From an uncultured Bacteroidota bacterium (GTDB lineage Bacteria; Bacteroidota; Bacteroidia; B-17B0; Aurantibacillaceae): a stretch of 32,658 nucleotides of DNA. Shown here piece after piece: positions 1 through 7,912 of the stretch (the first letter of the stretch is position 1; each line of letters opens with the position of its first letter). The position numbers and the translations under genes were made by a program. Location: contig CAILKE010000016.1 of NCBI GenBank assembly GCA_903834765.1, positions 66,686 through 99,343 on the forward strand. Reading direction: 5' to 3'. A model generated the notes under the pieces. That model did no database searches. It had not been told where the DNA came from and saw only the letters and a program-made list of their open reading frames with translations.

Positions 1-1184
1 TCGCCATGTCGAATTATGATGAGTTTACCACCTGTTGGTGCTATTGCAATACTAGTTACTTCTCCGCCAAATACAGCGCGTGCATGTGAGCCTTTATTGG
101 AACATATTTCAACGCCATTATTATTCATAATAAATCCTTTGATAGCAGGATGCTCATATTCTCCGTATGGTTGACATATTACTCCTTTTGCAACAGGCCA
201 AGGTAGTTTTCCTCTGCTACTTACAAAGTCGGCACCAATAGCTTCAGCCTCTGCTGTGAGTTCTGGAGCAGCCGCTTTCTTTTCTGTTTCATTAATCTCT
301 GATTTTGATTTTGTTTCTATTTTTTCTTTTTTATTATTTTTTTCATTTTTTAACTTCTCTGCCTTTTCAGCTTTAGCAGCTTTCTCAGTTGCTATTTTAA
401 TTGATTCATCTAGTTTCCGTTTGATCTCGTCTTGAATTAATTTTTTGATGGCGATTTGTAAATTTTCAGCATCACGTTTTTTCTTTTCCAATTCGGCTTT
501 TAATTCTTTTTCCTGTTGTTGTAGTTCGCTTAAAACAATTTCTTGTTGATTTTTTTCACTATCTAATTGTGTTTTTTCTTCTTTTTCGTTTCCGAGTAAG
601 ATGTTTTTTTCGTGACGTTGTTCTTCCAATTCCTTTAATTTACTTGATAATACCTTTTGAGTGGCAATAATTTCATTAGCTTGTTTTTTTCGAAAGGCAG
701 CATATTGTTGAAAATATTTAATACGCATATATGCTTGGTTAAAATTTCCTGATGAAAATAAAAACATAATTTTAGTATAAGAATCTTGATTACGTTGAGC
801 GAAATAAATCATCTTGGCATATTCACTTTTCAGTTTATCTAAATTTGCTTTTAAACTATTTATTTCATTAACGTTTTGTTTAATCGTTGTATTAATGCCT
901 GATAATTCAGTGTTAATGGTGCTTATAAGCTCCTCGCGAACCTTAATTTTGGTATTGATTACAACAATGGTGTTGATTTGAGATTTTTTACTAGCCTTAG
1001 TTTGACTTAATTGAGTGTTTAGTTGTTTGATATCGTCATTCAACTTTTTTTGTTTTGACTTTAAATCTTTTTGAGAATTTTGCGTTTTAGTTTGGCCTAA
1101 AATGCTTTGATGATAGCCAATTAGAAAGATAAAGCAACACGCTAAGATGTTATTTCTGTTCTTTTTTAATTGGAATAGGTTCAT
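1..1184 (-). CDS. EnvC-like murein hydrolase activator, coiled coil plus LytM/M23 domain (3' end cut off)
   Basis: Likely controls peptidoglycan splitting in the periplasm, as EnvC-type proteins do by activating amidases. The chosen start is the ATG at 1184, which overlaps the end of the DUF4292 gene by 35 nt. It opens with a basic stretch and a hydrophobic signal segment (about residues 13-28). A long Lys/Glu/Gln-rich coiled coil follows (about 35-285), including an Ala/Lys-rich linker, and then a LytM/M23-type domain with the motifs LPWPVAKG and EHPAIKG. About 394 codons are visible and the last part of the domain lies outside the window. Where catalytic M23 enzymes have HxGxD, this protein reads NNNGVEI, so two zinc ligands appear replaced. 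That argues for a regulator rather than an active peptidase. It is the last visible gene of the operon starting at 4829. The family call is firm; the lack of catalysis is inferred. Confidence 0.85.
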   Translation of the reverse strand, partial: MNLFQLKKNRNNILACCFIFLIGYHQSILGQTKTQNSQKDLKSKQKKLNDDIKQLNTQLSQTKASKKSQINTIVVINTKIKVREELISTINTELSGINTTIKQNVNEINSLKANLDKLKSEYAKMIYFAQRNQDSYTKIMFLFSSGNFNQAYMRIKYFQQYAAFRKKQANEIIATQKVLSSKLKELEEQRHEKNILLGNEKEEKTQLDSEKNQQEIVLSELQQQEKELKAELEKKKRDAENLQIAIKKLIQDEIKRKLDESIKIATEKAAKAEKAEKLKNEKNNKKEKIETKSKSEINETEKKAAAPELTAEAEAIGADFVSSRGKLPWPVAKGVICQPYGEYEHPAIKGFIMNNNGVEICSNKGSHARAVFGGEVTSIAIAPTGGKLIIIRHG

Positions 1185-2061
1185 AATTTTTAGGTATGTT
1201 AAGTGTGAGCTTTTGTGGCTGATTAACGTCTATGCGAACATAGCTAATTTTAACGTTGACTTTCTTCTCTGCCTTTATCTCAATATTAACATTGCGTGGT
1301 GCAAAAACAGAGTCTTTACTTATAAAATTGTCATAAGTAGCATGGAAACTTCTATTTGTTGTTGCATCTTCAAATTCATTTTTTAAAATTTTAAATGTTT
1401 CAGGATTAAGCGTCATTGTTTGTAAAGAGCGTTTTAAAGAATCTTGTCCATTGTTAATGCGACGAAGTTTGCGTTTACGTTCTGTGCTTAACAAATAATG
1501 ACAATTTTCTCGATCGATAACTGGTTTTAGTTTATTATCATCGTCATCAAAATCGGCGCTATTTCCAAAAAGTGCAGCTTGTATCAAATCAAAATCCAAG
1601 TCAGCATTTAGCAGTTGATTTATATAATTAAAATCTCCTTTAAAGTATTGTTTTTTGACATATACTACCATTTTAACCGAGTCGCGAGTAATTAATATTT
1701 TAGCTATATCGATTAGTCCAGCAGCAGTAATAGAAATCCACATCGCGCTGTCTTTCCGTCCTTTCACACGTATGTCCAAACCATGGTCTTCTCCATCTAT
1801 AGTTGTTTCTACATCTGCTTTAGCATAAATCCAGGCATAATTCAATTCATTTTCTTTGATATGTTTTGTTAAAGCCTTTGCTGTTTTATAAGGCAAACGG
1901 CATTTGCCCAGCAAGGTGTCATCAGTTTGGTTTTTAGTTTCTATTATTTGTTGAGTATGTTTTTTAGTTTTACATGCTGATATTGCAACTAAGAGCATAG
2001 TTACAAAAACAATATAGAGTGGTGTTGAATGAATTTTATTCATATAATTTTTTTTCGACAA
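1150..2061 (-). CDS. DUF4292 family lipoprotein
   Basis: Envelope lipoprotein of unknown biochemical role. The N-terminus has a hydrophobic segment ending in AISAC, a lipobox-like site with the acylated Cys at residue 30, so the protein is probably membrane-anchored. The body (about residues 45-290) matches the Bacteroidota DUF4292 pattern: a lipoprotein-carrier-like beta-rich protein with GRKDSAMWISI near the start and late strands alternating Lys and hydrophobic residues. The ORF can begin at 2061 or at a second ATG at 2043. The second gives a more usual 24-residue lipoprotein signal and an 8-nt overlap with the upstream TPR stop, so translation is probably coupled either way. It lies between the TPR gene and the EnvC-like gene, an order I recall from many Bacteroidota, which suggests a shared role in cell-wall or outer-membrane maintenance. 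Confidence 0.8.
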   Translation of the reverse strand: MSKKNYMNKIHSTPLYIVFVTMLLVAISACKTKKHTQQIIETKNQTDDTLLGKCRLPYKTAKALTKHIKENELNYAWIYAKADVETTIDGEDHGLDIRVKGRKDSAMWISITAAGLIDIAKILITRDSVKMVVYVKKQYFKGDFNYINQLLNADLDFDLIQAALFGNSADFDDDDNKLKPVIDRENCHYLLSTERKRKLRRINNGQDSLKRSLQTMTLNPETFKILKNEFEDATTNRSFHATYDNFISKDSVFAPRNVNIEIKAEKKVNVKISYVRIDVNQPQKLTLNIPKNYEPIPIKKEQK

Positions 2062-3790
2062 TTTTCTTATCCAACCATTCAGAAGCAGTGCCGATTGTTT
2101 TTGCTTCTTTCCAATACATTAACGCATCCTCTTTTTTATCTAAATGGTATAATACATCGCCGTAATGTTCTAATATCACTGCATTTTTGGCCCCCATTTT
2201 AACTGCTCTGCTAAGCCATTCTTCGGCATCTTTATATCTTCCTAATTGGTATAATATCCATCCATAGGTATCAATATAGGAGCGATTGTTTGGAGCTAAT
2301 TCATTACTTCGCCTCGAATATTTTTCAGCTTTTTCTAAAGTGATTTTACGAAGAGATAAATAGTAGGCATAATTGTTTAAGATAGATGTATTATCTGGGT
2401 CTACTTTTAGTGCATTATCAAAGGATTTATCTGACTTTTCATAGTCTTTTACATAATTATATGATTCTCCTAAGTTTGAATAAAATTGTAAGAGTAAGGG
2501 GTTGTTATTATTTACAAACTCAATACCATCACTTAATGATTGAATTGCTTTATCATATTTTTTAAGTTGCATGTTTGCCACACCATTAAAATAGTAGGTT
2601 ATTGCTTGATTAGGAAATAACTCAATAGCTTCAGAACTATAAATTTCAAGGGAATCGAATGTTCCTAGTTCAGATTCAAGATACATTAATTGCGCCCAGC
2701 TTGAAAACTTTCCTTTATCCAGTCGAACCGCATAGGCATATTCATCACGAGCTTCTTTTATTTTTTTATCTCGGTATAAAAAATCACCATTTATGTTATG
2801 AGCATCCGATGAGTTTGGGTGCAGATTTAGCATAATTGAAACCAATTCATTTGCCTGTTTTTTATATGATTCATTTTCCTCTGATAACTGATAATAAGAA
2901 CCCAAAATTTTTAATTTCGTATCTGTGTCTAATTCAGGGTTTTCAAAAGCTGTTTTTATTTCTTGATAAAATTTTTCTTTATCATTAGTTGCTTTATAAT
3001 AATCTGCAAGTGCTAAATGTACCATTGGATTTTTAGGATCAATTTTTAATATTTCCTGATACACATCCATTGCTTTAGCAGCTTGATTATTTTCTTGATA
3101 AAATTCTGCTAAGTAGGTATAATACTTAGCGTCTAATGGGTTTATTTTTATTAATTTTTTTAATTCTGTTTCTGCCTCAGAATTTTTTTTGAGTTGTTTT
3201 AAGAGCTTGATTTTATTTAAAGTAAAAGCGTCATTTTGTCCAAATTTTTTCTCTAATTCATCGTAGGTTTTATAAGACTTCTCATAATTACCACCATACA
3301 TGCTTTCAGCGGCAAGTCCTTCGTAATATTCAGAGCGGTTTGGATATATTTTTATTAAACGGCTATAAACATCAGCTGCTTGTGTATATTGACCATTGTT
3401 ATGCAAACATTCTATATATAGTAATTGATACCATTCGTTTTTTAAATCAGAATTAGCGCATTCTTTAGCGAATTTTAAAGCAATTTCATAAAGGCCATTA
3501 AAGCGGTAAATGATTCCTAACTCATATTTTGCAGGCGCTGAGGTAGCATCAATTTTTAAACATTCTTTAAATAAATTTTCGGCAGTTTCCATGTTGCCTT
3601 TCATGCGCTCTTTACAACCATCAACAAAATAAAAGGCAAATTTTATTTGTGCTTGTTCGGTTAATCCTTTTGTTTTAGTTGATTTGTCAGGGTTGGCAGA
3701 GTTAGTGGTTTCTTTGGTTGATTTACACGATTCGTTAGTTAATGCTATACTTAGCAATATTATTACGAATATGTGTTTTTTAAAATTCAA
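2036..3790 (-). CDS. Tetratricopeptide-repeat lipoprotein
   Basis: A 584-residue scaffold protein made almost entirely of TPR helices. After a hydrophobic leader (about residues 5-18) there is a Cys at residue 22 in the context NESC, a relaxed lipobox acceptable in Bacteroidota. Successive 34-residue TPR motifs follow, recognisable by repeated A-x-x-x-Y and P-x patterns such as LKIDPKNPMVHLALADYY, ALKVDPDNTSILNNYAYYL and a terminal LYHLDKKEDALMYWKEA. TPR arrays mediate protein-protein contacts and no catalytic motif is visible. The gene starts 28 nt after the nucleotidyltransferase stop and overlaps the DUF4292 gene, so it is the second gene of a four-gene operon. It probably assembles partners at the periplasmic side of an envelope membrane; the partner is unknown. 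Confidence 0.85.
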   Translation of the reverse strand: MNFKKHIFVIILLSIALTNESCKSTKETTNSANPDKSTKTKGLTEQAQIKFAFYFVDGCKERMKGNMETAENLFKECLKIDATSAPAKYELGIIYRFNGLYEIALKFAKECANSDLKNEWYQLLYIECLHNNGQYTQAADVYSRLIKIYPNRSEYYEGLAAESMYGGNYEKSYKTYDELEKKFGQNDAFTLNKIKLLKQLKKNSEAETELKKLIKINPLDAKYYTYLAEFYQENNQAAKAMDVYQEILKIDPKNPMVHLALADYYKATNDKEKFYQEIKTAFENPELDTDTKLKILGSYYQLSEENESYKKQANELVSIMLNLHPNSSDAHNINGDFLYRDKKIKEARDEYAYAVRLDKGKFSSWAQLMYLESELGTFDSLEIYSSEAIELFPNQAITYYFNGVANMQLKKYDKAIQSLSDGIEFVNNNNPLLLQFYSNLGESYNYVKDYEKSDKSFDNALKVDPDNTSILNNYAYYLSLRKITLEKAEKYSRRSNELAPNNRSYIDTYGWILYQLGRYKDAEEWLSRAVKMGAKNAVILEHYGDVLYHLDKKEDALMYWKEAKTIGTASEWLDKKIVEKKLYE

Positions 3791-3818
3791 ATGAAACCGT
3801 TTAATCTGATGAATTTAA

Positions 3819-4829
3819 TTAAAATAAAATAGTTGTATAATCGCTTAAACTAACATCTAAGCCTTTACCTTTTAGCTCCGCACCTTCGCCAATCATACTA
3901 TTAACAATAATTGTATTACTTAGTTTAGTATTTGTTTGCACTATGCTGTTTTTAATAATAGTGTCCGTAAGTATACAATTTGCACCAATTGAAGCATGAG
4001 GGCCAACAATAGCATTTTTTAATACCACATTATCGCCAATGTAACAGGGCTCAATAATCACAGAATTTTCGCTCACAATATTTTTACCTTTTAATCGGGG
4101 AGTGCCTTTATCAAATTCTAACACACGTTGATTAGTGTATACCGTTGCGTCTTTGTTTCCGCAATCTAACCATTCGGTTACTTTTCCGGGAGTGAATGCA
4201 ATGCCTTTAAGCTTCATGTTCTCTAGGGCATTGGTCAATTGGAATTCTCCTTTTTCAGTTATATTGTTGTCTAATAAATATTGTAATTCTTTTTTTAAAT
4301 TTTCGCCATCTTTAAAATAATAAATGCCAATAATAGCGAGGTTACTTACAAAAGTGGTAGGTTTTTCAACGAAGTCAGTAATTACACCGGCATCGTTTAA
4401 TTTTACTACACCAAATTGGCTAGGATCTTCAATGCTTTGAACCCAAATAACTCCTTCTTGATTAGTATCCATCACGAAATCGGCTTTGAATAAAGTATCT
4501 GCAAAGGCTACAACCGTTTTTCCCTTGATAGTATCCTTAGCGCACATAATGGCGTGAGCAGTTCCCAAAGCTTTTTCCTGATAACAAATGGTGCCTTTAG
4601 CACCTTGCGATTCGGCAATTTTAATCAGATTTTCTTCAACTTCTTTTCCAAAATCAGAACCAATAATAAAGGCAATTTCTTCTACTTTTTCGCCACAAAC
4701 TTTGGTGATATCTTCAACTAATTTTTGTACGATGGGTTTTCCGGCTACATTAATTAAGGGCTTAGGAACTGTAAGGGTGTGCGGACGCATACGTTTACCT
4801 TTTCCTGCCATTGGTATAATAATATTCAT
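3819..4829 (-). CDS. Sugar-phosphate nucleotidyltransferase with C-terminal left-handed beta-helix
   Basis: Makes an NDP-sugar from a sugar 1-phosphate and an NTP in the cytoplasm. The N-terminal Rossmann-like transferase domain begins IIPMAGKGKRMRPHT and VPKPL, the nucleotide-binding signature GxGxRxxPxT...PKP. Further family features are AFADTLF (metal and substrate site) and VEKP. From about residue 250 to 336 the sequence becomes hexapeptide-like (ENSVIIEPCYIGDNVVLKNA), typical of left-handed beta-helix tails of the GlmU/RmlA-like group. The sugar cannot be told from sequence. The length of 336 aa is usual for standalone Bacteroidota members. It is the first gene of the envelope operon, so its product may feed cell-surface glycan or peptidoglycan assembly. 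A perfect TAnnTTTG box lies about 35 nt upstream. Confidence 0.88.
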   Translation of the reverse strand: MNIIIPMAGKGKRMRPHTLTVPKPLINVAGKPIVQKLVEDITKVCGEKVEEIAFIIGSDFGKEVEENLIKIAESQGAKGTICYQEKALGTAHAIMCAKDTIKGKTVVAFADTLFKADFVMDTNQEGVIWVQSIEDPSQFGVVKLNDAGVITDFVEKPTTFVSNLAIIGIYYFKDGENLKKELQYLLDNNITEKGEFQLTNALENMKLKGIAFTPGKVTEWLDCGNKDATVYTNQRVLEFDKGTPRLKGKNIVSENSVIIEPCYIGDNVVLKNAIVGPHASIGANCILTDTIIKNSIVQTNTKLSNTIIVNSMIGEGAELKGKGLDVSLSDYTTILF

Positions 4830-4863
4830 ATTTATTTAATTAGATATTGTCTGGTATATCAAA

Positions 4864-4871
4864 CAAATATA
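4864..4871 (-). promoter_or_regulatory. Candidate Bacteroidota -7 box for the envelope operon
   Basis: Read on the minus strand this is TATATTTG, a full match to the Bacteroidota housekeeping -7 consensus TAnnTTTG, 34 nt before the nucleotidyltransferase ATG. The nearest TTTG that could serve as a -33 element (4897-4900) is 25 nt away, longer than usual, so support rests mainly on the -7 box and its position. Confidence 0.4.
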
Positions 4872-4950
4872 ACTGAAAATTATAGTTTGAAACGGTCAAA
4901 GAAGCTAAAAAAGTTAATAATTATCACAAAGTGAATGTGTGTAAAACAAC

Positions 4951-5196
4951 TTATGCTGTTGTTTTTTTATAGCTTTTAAAAAGTCCAATAATAGCAACAA
5001 TGCTCCATGTTCCTTCTAAAATAATAAACGGCAATGAATCTAATAAAATACTGCCATAACAAGCAAAAGCTCCGCCCACAATGTTTAATAACAAATATCC
5101 TTTATGGTCGGTAGTTACTAATTTAAAAATGTTCAATAAAAATGCTGCTAAGATAAGGGATACTCCTATGGTGCTGATTAGTGTGGTGAAGGTCAT
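4951..5196 (-). CDS. Small integral membrane protein, CBU_0592-like
   Basis: An 81-residue membrane protein of unknown function. The start is set at 5196, where ATG overlaps the aroA stop in the arrangement ATGA, a classic coupling junction. A longer frame to 5244 would run inside aroA and is less likely. Three hydrophobic segments are visible: ISTIGVSLILAAFLLNIF, LLLNIVGGAFACYGSILL and IILEGTWSIVAIIGLF, followed by a basic Lys-rich end. The pattern of short loops, a GGAFACYGS stretch and a Glu in the last membrane segment resembles the CBU_0592-like domain, common as a standalone small protein in Bacteroidota. No enzymatic motif is present. Coupling to aroA implies co-expression but not necessarily related function. 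Confidence 0.7.
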   Translation of the reverse strand: MTFTTLISTIGVSLILAAFLLNIFKLVTTDHKGYLLLNIVGGAFACYGSILLDSLPFIILEGTWSIVAIIGLFKSYKKTTA

Positions 5197-6446
5197 GCTT
5201 TTAGTATTTCGATGTGGATGCCAATTAATTTTAAATCGTCCCAAAAAGTTGGATAGGATTTTGAAACAACATCAGCATCTTCAATTAATACTGTATCGTA
5301 AATTAAACAAAGAGGTGCAAATGCCATTGCCATGCGATGATCGGAATAGGTTGATATCGCTTCAGTGATACCTTTTTTTATATTCGATTGTAATTGATAG
5401 GAAATTGAATGATCAGTGATTCCTAAATCAAATCCGAATTTATGTACTTCATTTTGAAGCGCCATAATTCTATCAGTTTCTTTCACTTTCAAGGTTTGTA
5501 ATCCTGTAAAATGAAAAGGGATATTTAATCCTATGCAGCTTACGACTAATGTTTGTGCTATATCTGGACAATTAATAAAATCAAAATTGAATTCTGAAAT
5601 AGAGTATTGTTTTTTAGTAATAATAATTTGATTGTTTTCGAAAACAGTTTCTACTCCAAACTGCTTATAAATAATAGCGCATAAAGCATCAGCCTGCAAA
5701 CTTTTTTTGAACAAGCTGTTTAATGTAAGTGATGTGTTGGTATCTGATAAAGCAACTAAACTATAAAAATAAGATGCGGCACTCCAATCACTTTCTATTG
5801 CATAGGTTGGTTTATTGTAAGAGTATGGAATCGGCTTAACTGTAATTGTATTTTCACTCCAATTGATATCTGCACCAAACTCTTTCATCATTTCAATGGT
5901 CATGGTGATATAAGGTAAAGATACTAGATTGCTTTGAAGAGTAAGCTCTAATCCATCTGTAAAATAAGGGGCTACAAGCAACAAAGAAGAAATATATTGG
6001 CTACTGACATTGCCATTTATAGTTGCTGAACCTCCTTTTATCGACGTTCCATTTATAAGTAGCGGTGGATAACCTTCTTGATTTTCATAAGAGATAGATG
6101 CGCCAAGTTGTTTTAATACATCAACCAAATCAGCAATGGGACGTTGTTGCATGCGTTCAGAACCTGTTAGATGCCAAATCCCATTTTGTATAGAAAGAAA
6201 AGAAGTTAAAAAACGCATATCAGTTCCAGCATGTCCAATATCAATCGAGTTAGAGGTTCCCTCTTTAATATGATTTAAAGCAGCTTGTAAATGTTTCGTA
6301 TCATCAGAGTTTGATAAATTAGAAATTGTAAATGATAGTCTGGAAAGCGCTTGTATTATTAATACTCGGTTGCTTAAACTTTTGGAACCCGGTAAGCTAA
6401 TAGTGCCTTTAAGAGGTAAGTTGGGTTTATGTAAGGAGATAATCAT
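5193..6446 (-). CDS. aroA: 3-phosphoshikimate 1-carboxyvinyltransferase (EPSP synthase)
   Basis: Catalyses transfer of the enolpyruvyl group of PEP to shikimate 3-phosphate, the sixth step of the shikimate pathway to aromatic amino acids, in the cytoplasm. The start at 6446 gives MIISLHKPN and 417 residues, fitting the family (about 420-430); an earlier ATG at 6497 would overlap hemL and adds an atypical leader. Seen motifs: LPGSKSLSNR (phosphoshikimate-binding Lys22, Ser23, Arg27), HAGTDMRFL (corresponding to the family's NAGTAxR), ESDWSAASY, KVKETDRI and YSDHRMAMAF near the C-terminus. The NAGTA-type motif reads HAGTD, a divergence often seen in Bacteroidota enzymes. The gene is divergent from hemL with 62 nt between start codons, and its stop overlaps the next gene. 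Confidence 0.93.
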   Translation of the reverse strand: MIISLHKPNLPLKGTISLPGSKSLSNRVLIIQALSRLSFTISNLSNSDDTKHLQAALNHIKEGTSNSIDIGHAGTDMRFLTSFLSIQNGIWHLTGSERMQQRPIADLVDVLKQLGASISYENQEGYPPLLINGTSIKGGSATINGNVSSQYISSLLLVAPYFTDGLELTLQSNLVSLPYITMTIEMMKEFGADINWSENTITVKPIPYSYNKPTYAIESDWSAASYFYSLVALSDTNTSLTLNSLFKKSLQADALCAIIYKQFGVETVFENNQIIITKKQYSISEFNFDFINCPDIAQTLVVSCIGLNIPFHFTGLQTLKVKETDRIMALQNEVHKFGFDLGITDHSISYQLQSNIKKGITEAISTYSDHRMAMAFAPLCLIYDTVLIEDADVVSKSYPTFWDDLKLIGIHIEILKA

Positions 6447-6452
6447 TTTCAA

Positions 6453-6460
6453 CAAAAATA
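6453..6460 (-). promoter_or_regulatory. Candidate -7 box for aroA
   Basis: Minus-strand TATTTTTG matches TAnnTTTG exactly. It sits only 6 nt before the aroA ATG, which would give an almost leaderless message. The only nearby TTTG (6475-6478) is 14 nt away, shorter than the usual -33/-7 spacing, so this is tentative. Confidence 0.25.
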
Positions 6461-6482
6461 CTGTATTTAGTATGCAAACAAC

Positions 6483-6490
6483 TATCTTTG
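6483..6490 (+). promoter_or_regulatory. Candidate -7 box for hemL
   Basis: TATCTTTG matches TAnnTTTG and lies 18 nt before the hemL ATG at 6509, a plausible position for a short leader. No clear TTTG lies at the expected -33 distance. It overlaps the divergent promoter region of aroA. Confidence 0.3.
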
Positions 6491-6508
6491 AACTCAAATT
6501 TTTTTACT

Positions 6509-7786
6509 ATGCAAAATCAAGAATCAGTTAAGTTATTTGAAAAAGCAAAAGCTTTTTTTCCTGGTGGTGTAAATTCTCCAGTTCGAGCTTTTCGAAGTGT
6601 TGGAGGAACACCAGTATTTATTGAAAAAGGAAAAGGCTCGCATATTTGGGATGCTGATGGAAATGAATATATAGATTATTGTGCGAGTTGGGGCCCTTTA
6701 ATTTTGGGACACGCGAATGACAATGTATTGAACGCAGTTGATAAAACCATGCGCAACGGCACATCATTTGGTGCACCCACACGATTAGAAAATGAATTAG
6801 CTGAATTAATTTTAACGTTTAATTCTTATATCGAAAAAATCCGTTTTGTAAGTAGTGGCACAGAGGCAGTAATGAGTGCCATTCGTTTAGCAAGGGGGTA
6901 TACAGGAAGAAATAAAATTTTAAAATTCGAAGGTTGTTATCATGGTCATTCCGATTCGTTATTAGTTAAGGCAGGCTCAGGCTTGGTAACTTTTGGAAAT
7001 ACTTCGTCTGCGGGAGTGCCCGAAAGTTTTGTTAAGGAAACCATTGTTGTCCCTCTTAATAATAAAGAAGCGGTTGAACAAGCATTTGCTCAATTTAAAG
7101 ACGAGATTGCATGTGTGATTATAGAACCAATCCCCGCAAACAATGGTCTGTTATTACAAGAAAAAGAATACCTTCAATTTTTACGAGATATCTGCACAAA
7201 AAATAATACACTACTTTTATTTGATGAGGTGATTAGTGGATTTAGAATTTGTTTTTGTGGTGCCGCTGGCTACTATAATATTAAGCCTGACATTATCACT
7301 TACGGAAAAATTATTGGTGGTGGCTTCCCTGTTGGAGCATATGGTGCGAGCAAAGAAATTATGTCATCCATTTCGCCAGAAGGGAATGTGTATCAAGCGG
7401 GAACATTAAGCGGAAATCCGGTTGCGATGAGTGCCGGCATTGCGCAATTAACTGAATGTTTAAAGCCGAATTTTTATCAAGATTTAGAAACTAAAACAAA
7501 TACGCTTATTGCTGGTTTATCAAAAAACACCAAACATAACTTTAAAATATTTTCAGTTGGATCTATTTTTTGGTTAGCATTTACAGATAAAAAAAATATT
7601 AGTTGTGCCGAAGATATTGATGCGGATAGCATGAAACATTTTAAAGTATTATACCATTCATTACTAGATAATGGTATTTATAGTGGACCTTCAGGCTACG
7701 AGGTTGGCTTTATGAGCGAGGCACATACACAAGAAGATATAGATAAAACAATAAAAGCATTTGAAATTGCCTTTGAAAGTTTGTAA
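6509..7786 (+). CDS. hemL: Glutamate-1-semialdehyde 2,1-aminomutase
   Basis: PLP-dependent enzyme that converts glutamate 1-semialdehyde to 5-aminolevulinate, the committed precursor of heme and other tetrapyrroles by the C5 route. The start at 6509 gives MQNQESVKLFEKAKAFFPGG, the usual family N-terminus; the in-frame ATG at 6488 adds only seven atypical residues. Seen features: GGVNSPVRAF, the PLP-phosphate region SSGTEAVMSAIRLARG, FEGCYHGHSD, LLFDEVISGFR and the Schiff-base Lys267 in ITYGKIIGGGFPVGAYG. Length is 425 aa, normal for the family. GFRICFCGAAG is more Cys-rich than usual but outside the catalytic core. Divergent from aroA. No other heme-pathway gene lies in the window. Confidence 0.94.
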   Translation: MQNQESVKLFEKAKAFFPGGVNSPVRAFRSVGGTPVFIEKGKGSHIWDADGNEYIDYCASWGPLILGHANDNVLNAVDKTMRNGTSFGAPTRLENELAELILTFNSYIEKIRFVSSGTEAVMSAIRLARGYTGRNKILKFEGCYHGHSDSLLVKAGSGLVTFGNTSSAGVPESFVKETIVVPLNNKEAVEQAFAQFKDEIACVIIEPIPANNGLLLQEKEYLQFLRDICTKNNTLLLFDEVISGFRICFCGAAGYYNIKPDIITYGKIIGGGFPVGAYGASKEIMSSISPEGNVYQAGTLSGNPVAMSAGIAQLTECLKPNFYQDLETKTNTLIAGLSKNTKHNFKIFSVGSIFWLAFTDKKNISCAEDIDADSMKHFKVLYHSLLDNGIYSGPSGYEVGFMSEAHTQEDIDKTIKAFEIAFESL

Positions 7787-7816
7787 CATGATATTATCTT
7801 AACATGATATTATCTT
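7785..7816 (+). repeat. Perfect 16-bp tandem duplication after hemL
   Basis: AACATGATATTATCTT occurs twice back to back (7785-7800 and 7801-7816). The first copy contains the last two bases of the hemL stop codon. It may be replication slippage or a paired binding site; nothing in the sequence decides between these. Confidence 0.85.
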
Positions 7817-7887
7817 AATATTATGTTAATTTAAAAAATCAATGCATTTCTTAATATTTACTTAACTTTAGGTTTGGGCTTAAATTG

Positions 7888-7895
7888 TACATTTG
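7888..7895 (+). promoter_or_regulatory. Candidate -7 box for the response regulator gene
   Basis: TACATTTG fits TAnnTTTG and ends 17 nt before the ATG at 7913. A TTTG at 7873-7876 is only 11 nt upstream of it, too close for a standard -33 element. Confidence 0.35.
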
Positions 7896-7912
7896 TGACG
7901 ATACTATAACTT

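Noticed and set aside
4944-4966. AAAACAAC/GTTGTTTT hairpin as a terminator for the aroA operon
   Set aside because: On the minus strand the T run is part of the stem and is followed by mixed sequence, and the stem overlaps the last codons of the small membrane-protein gene. Too weak to call.
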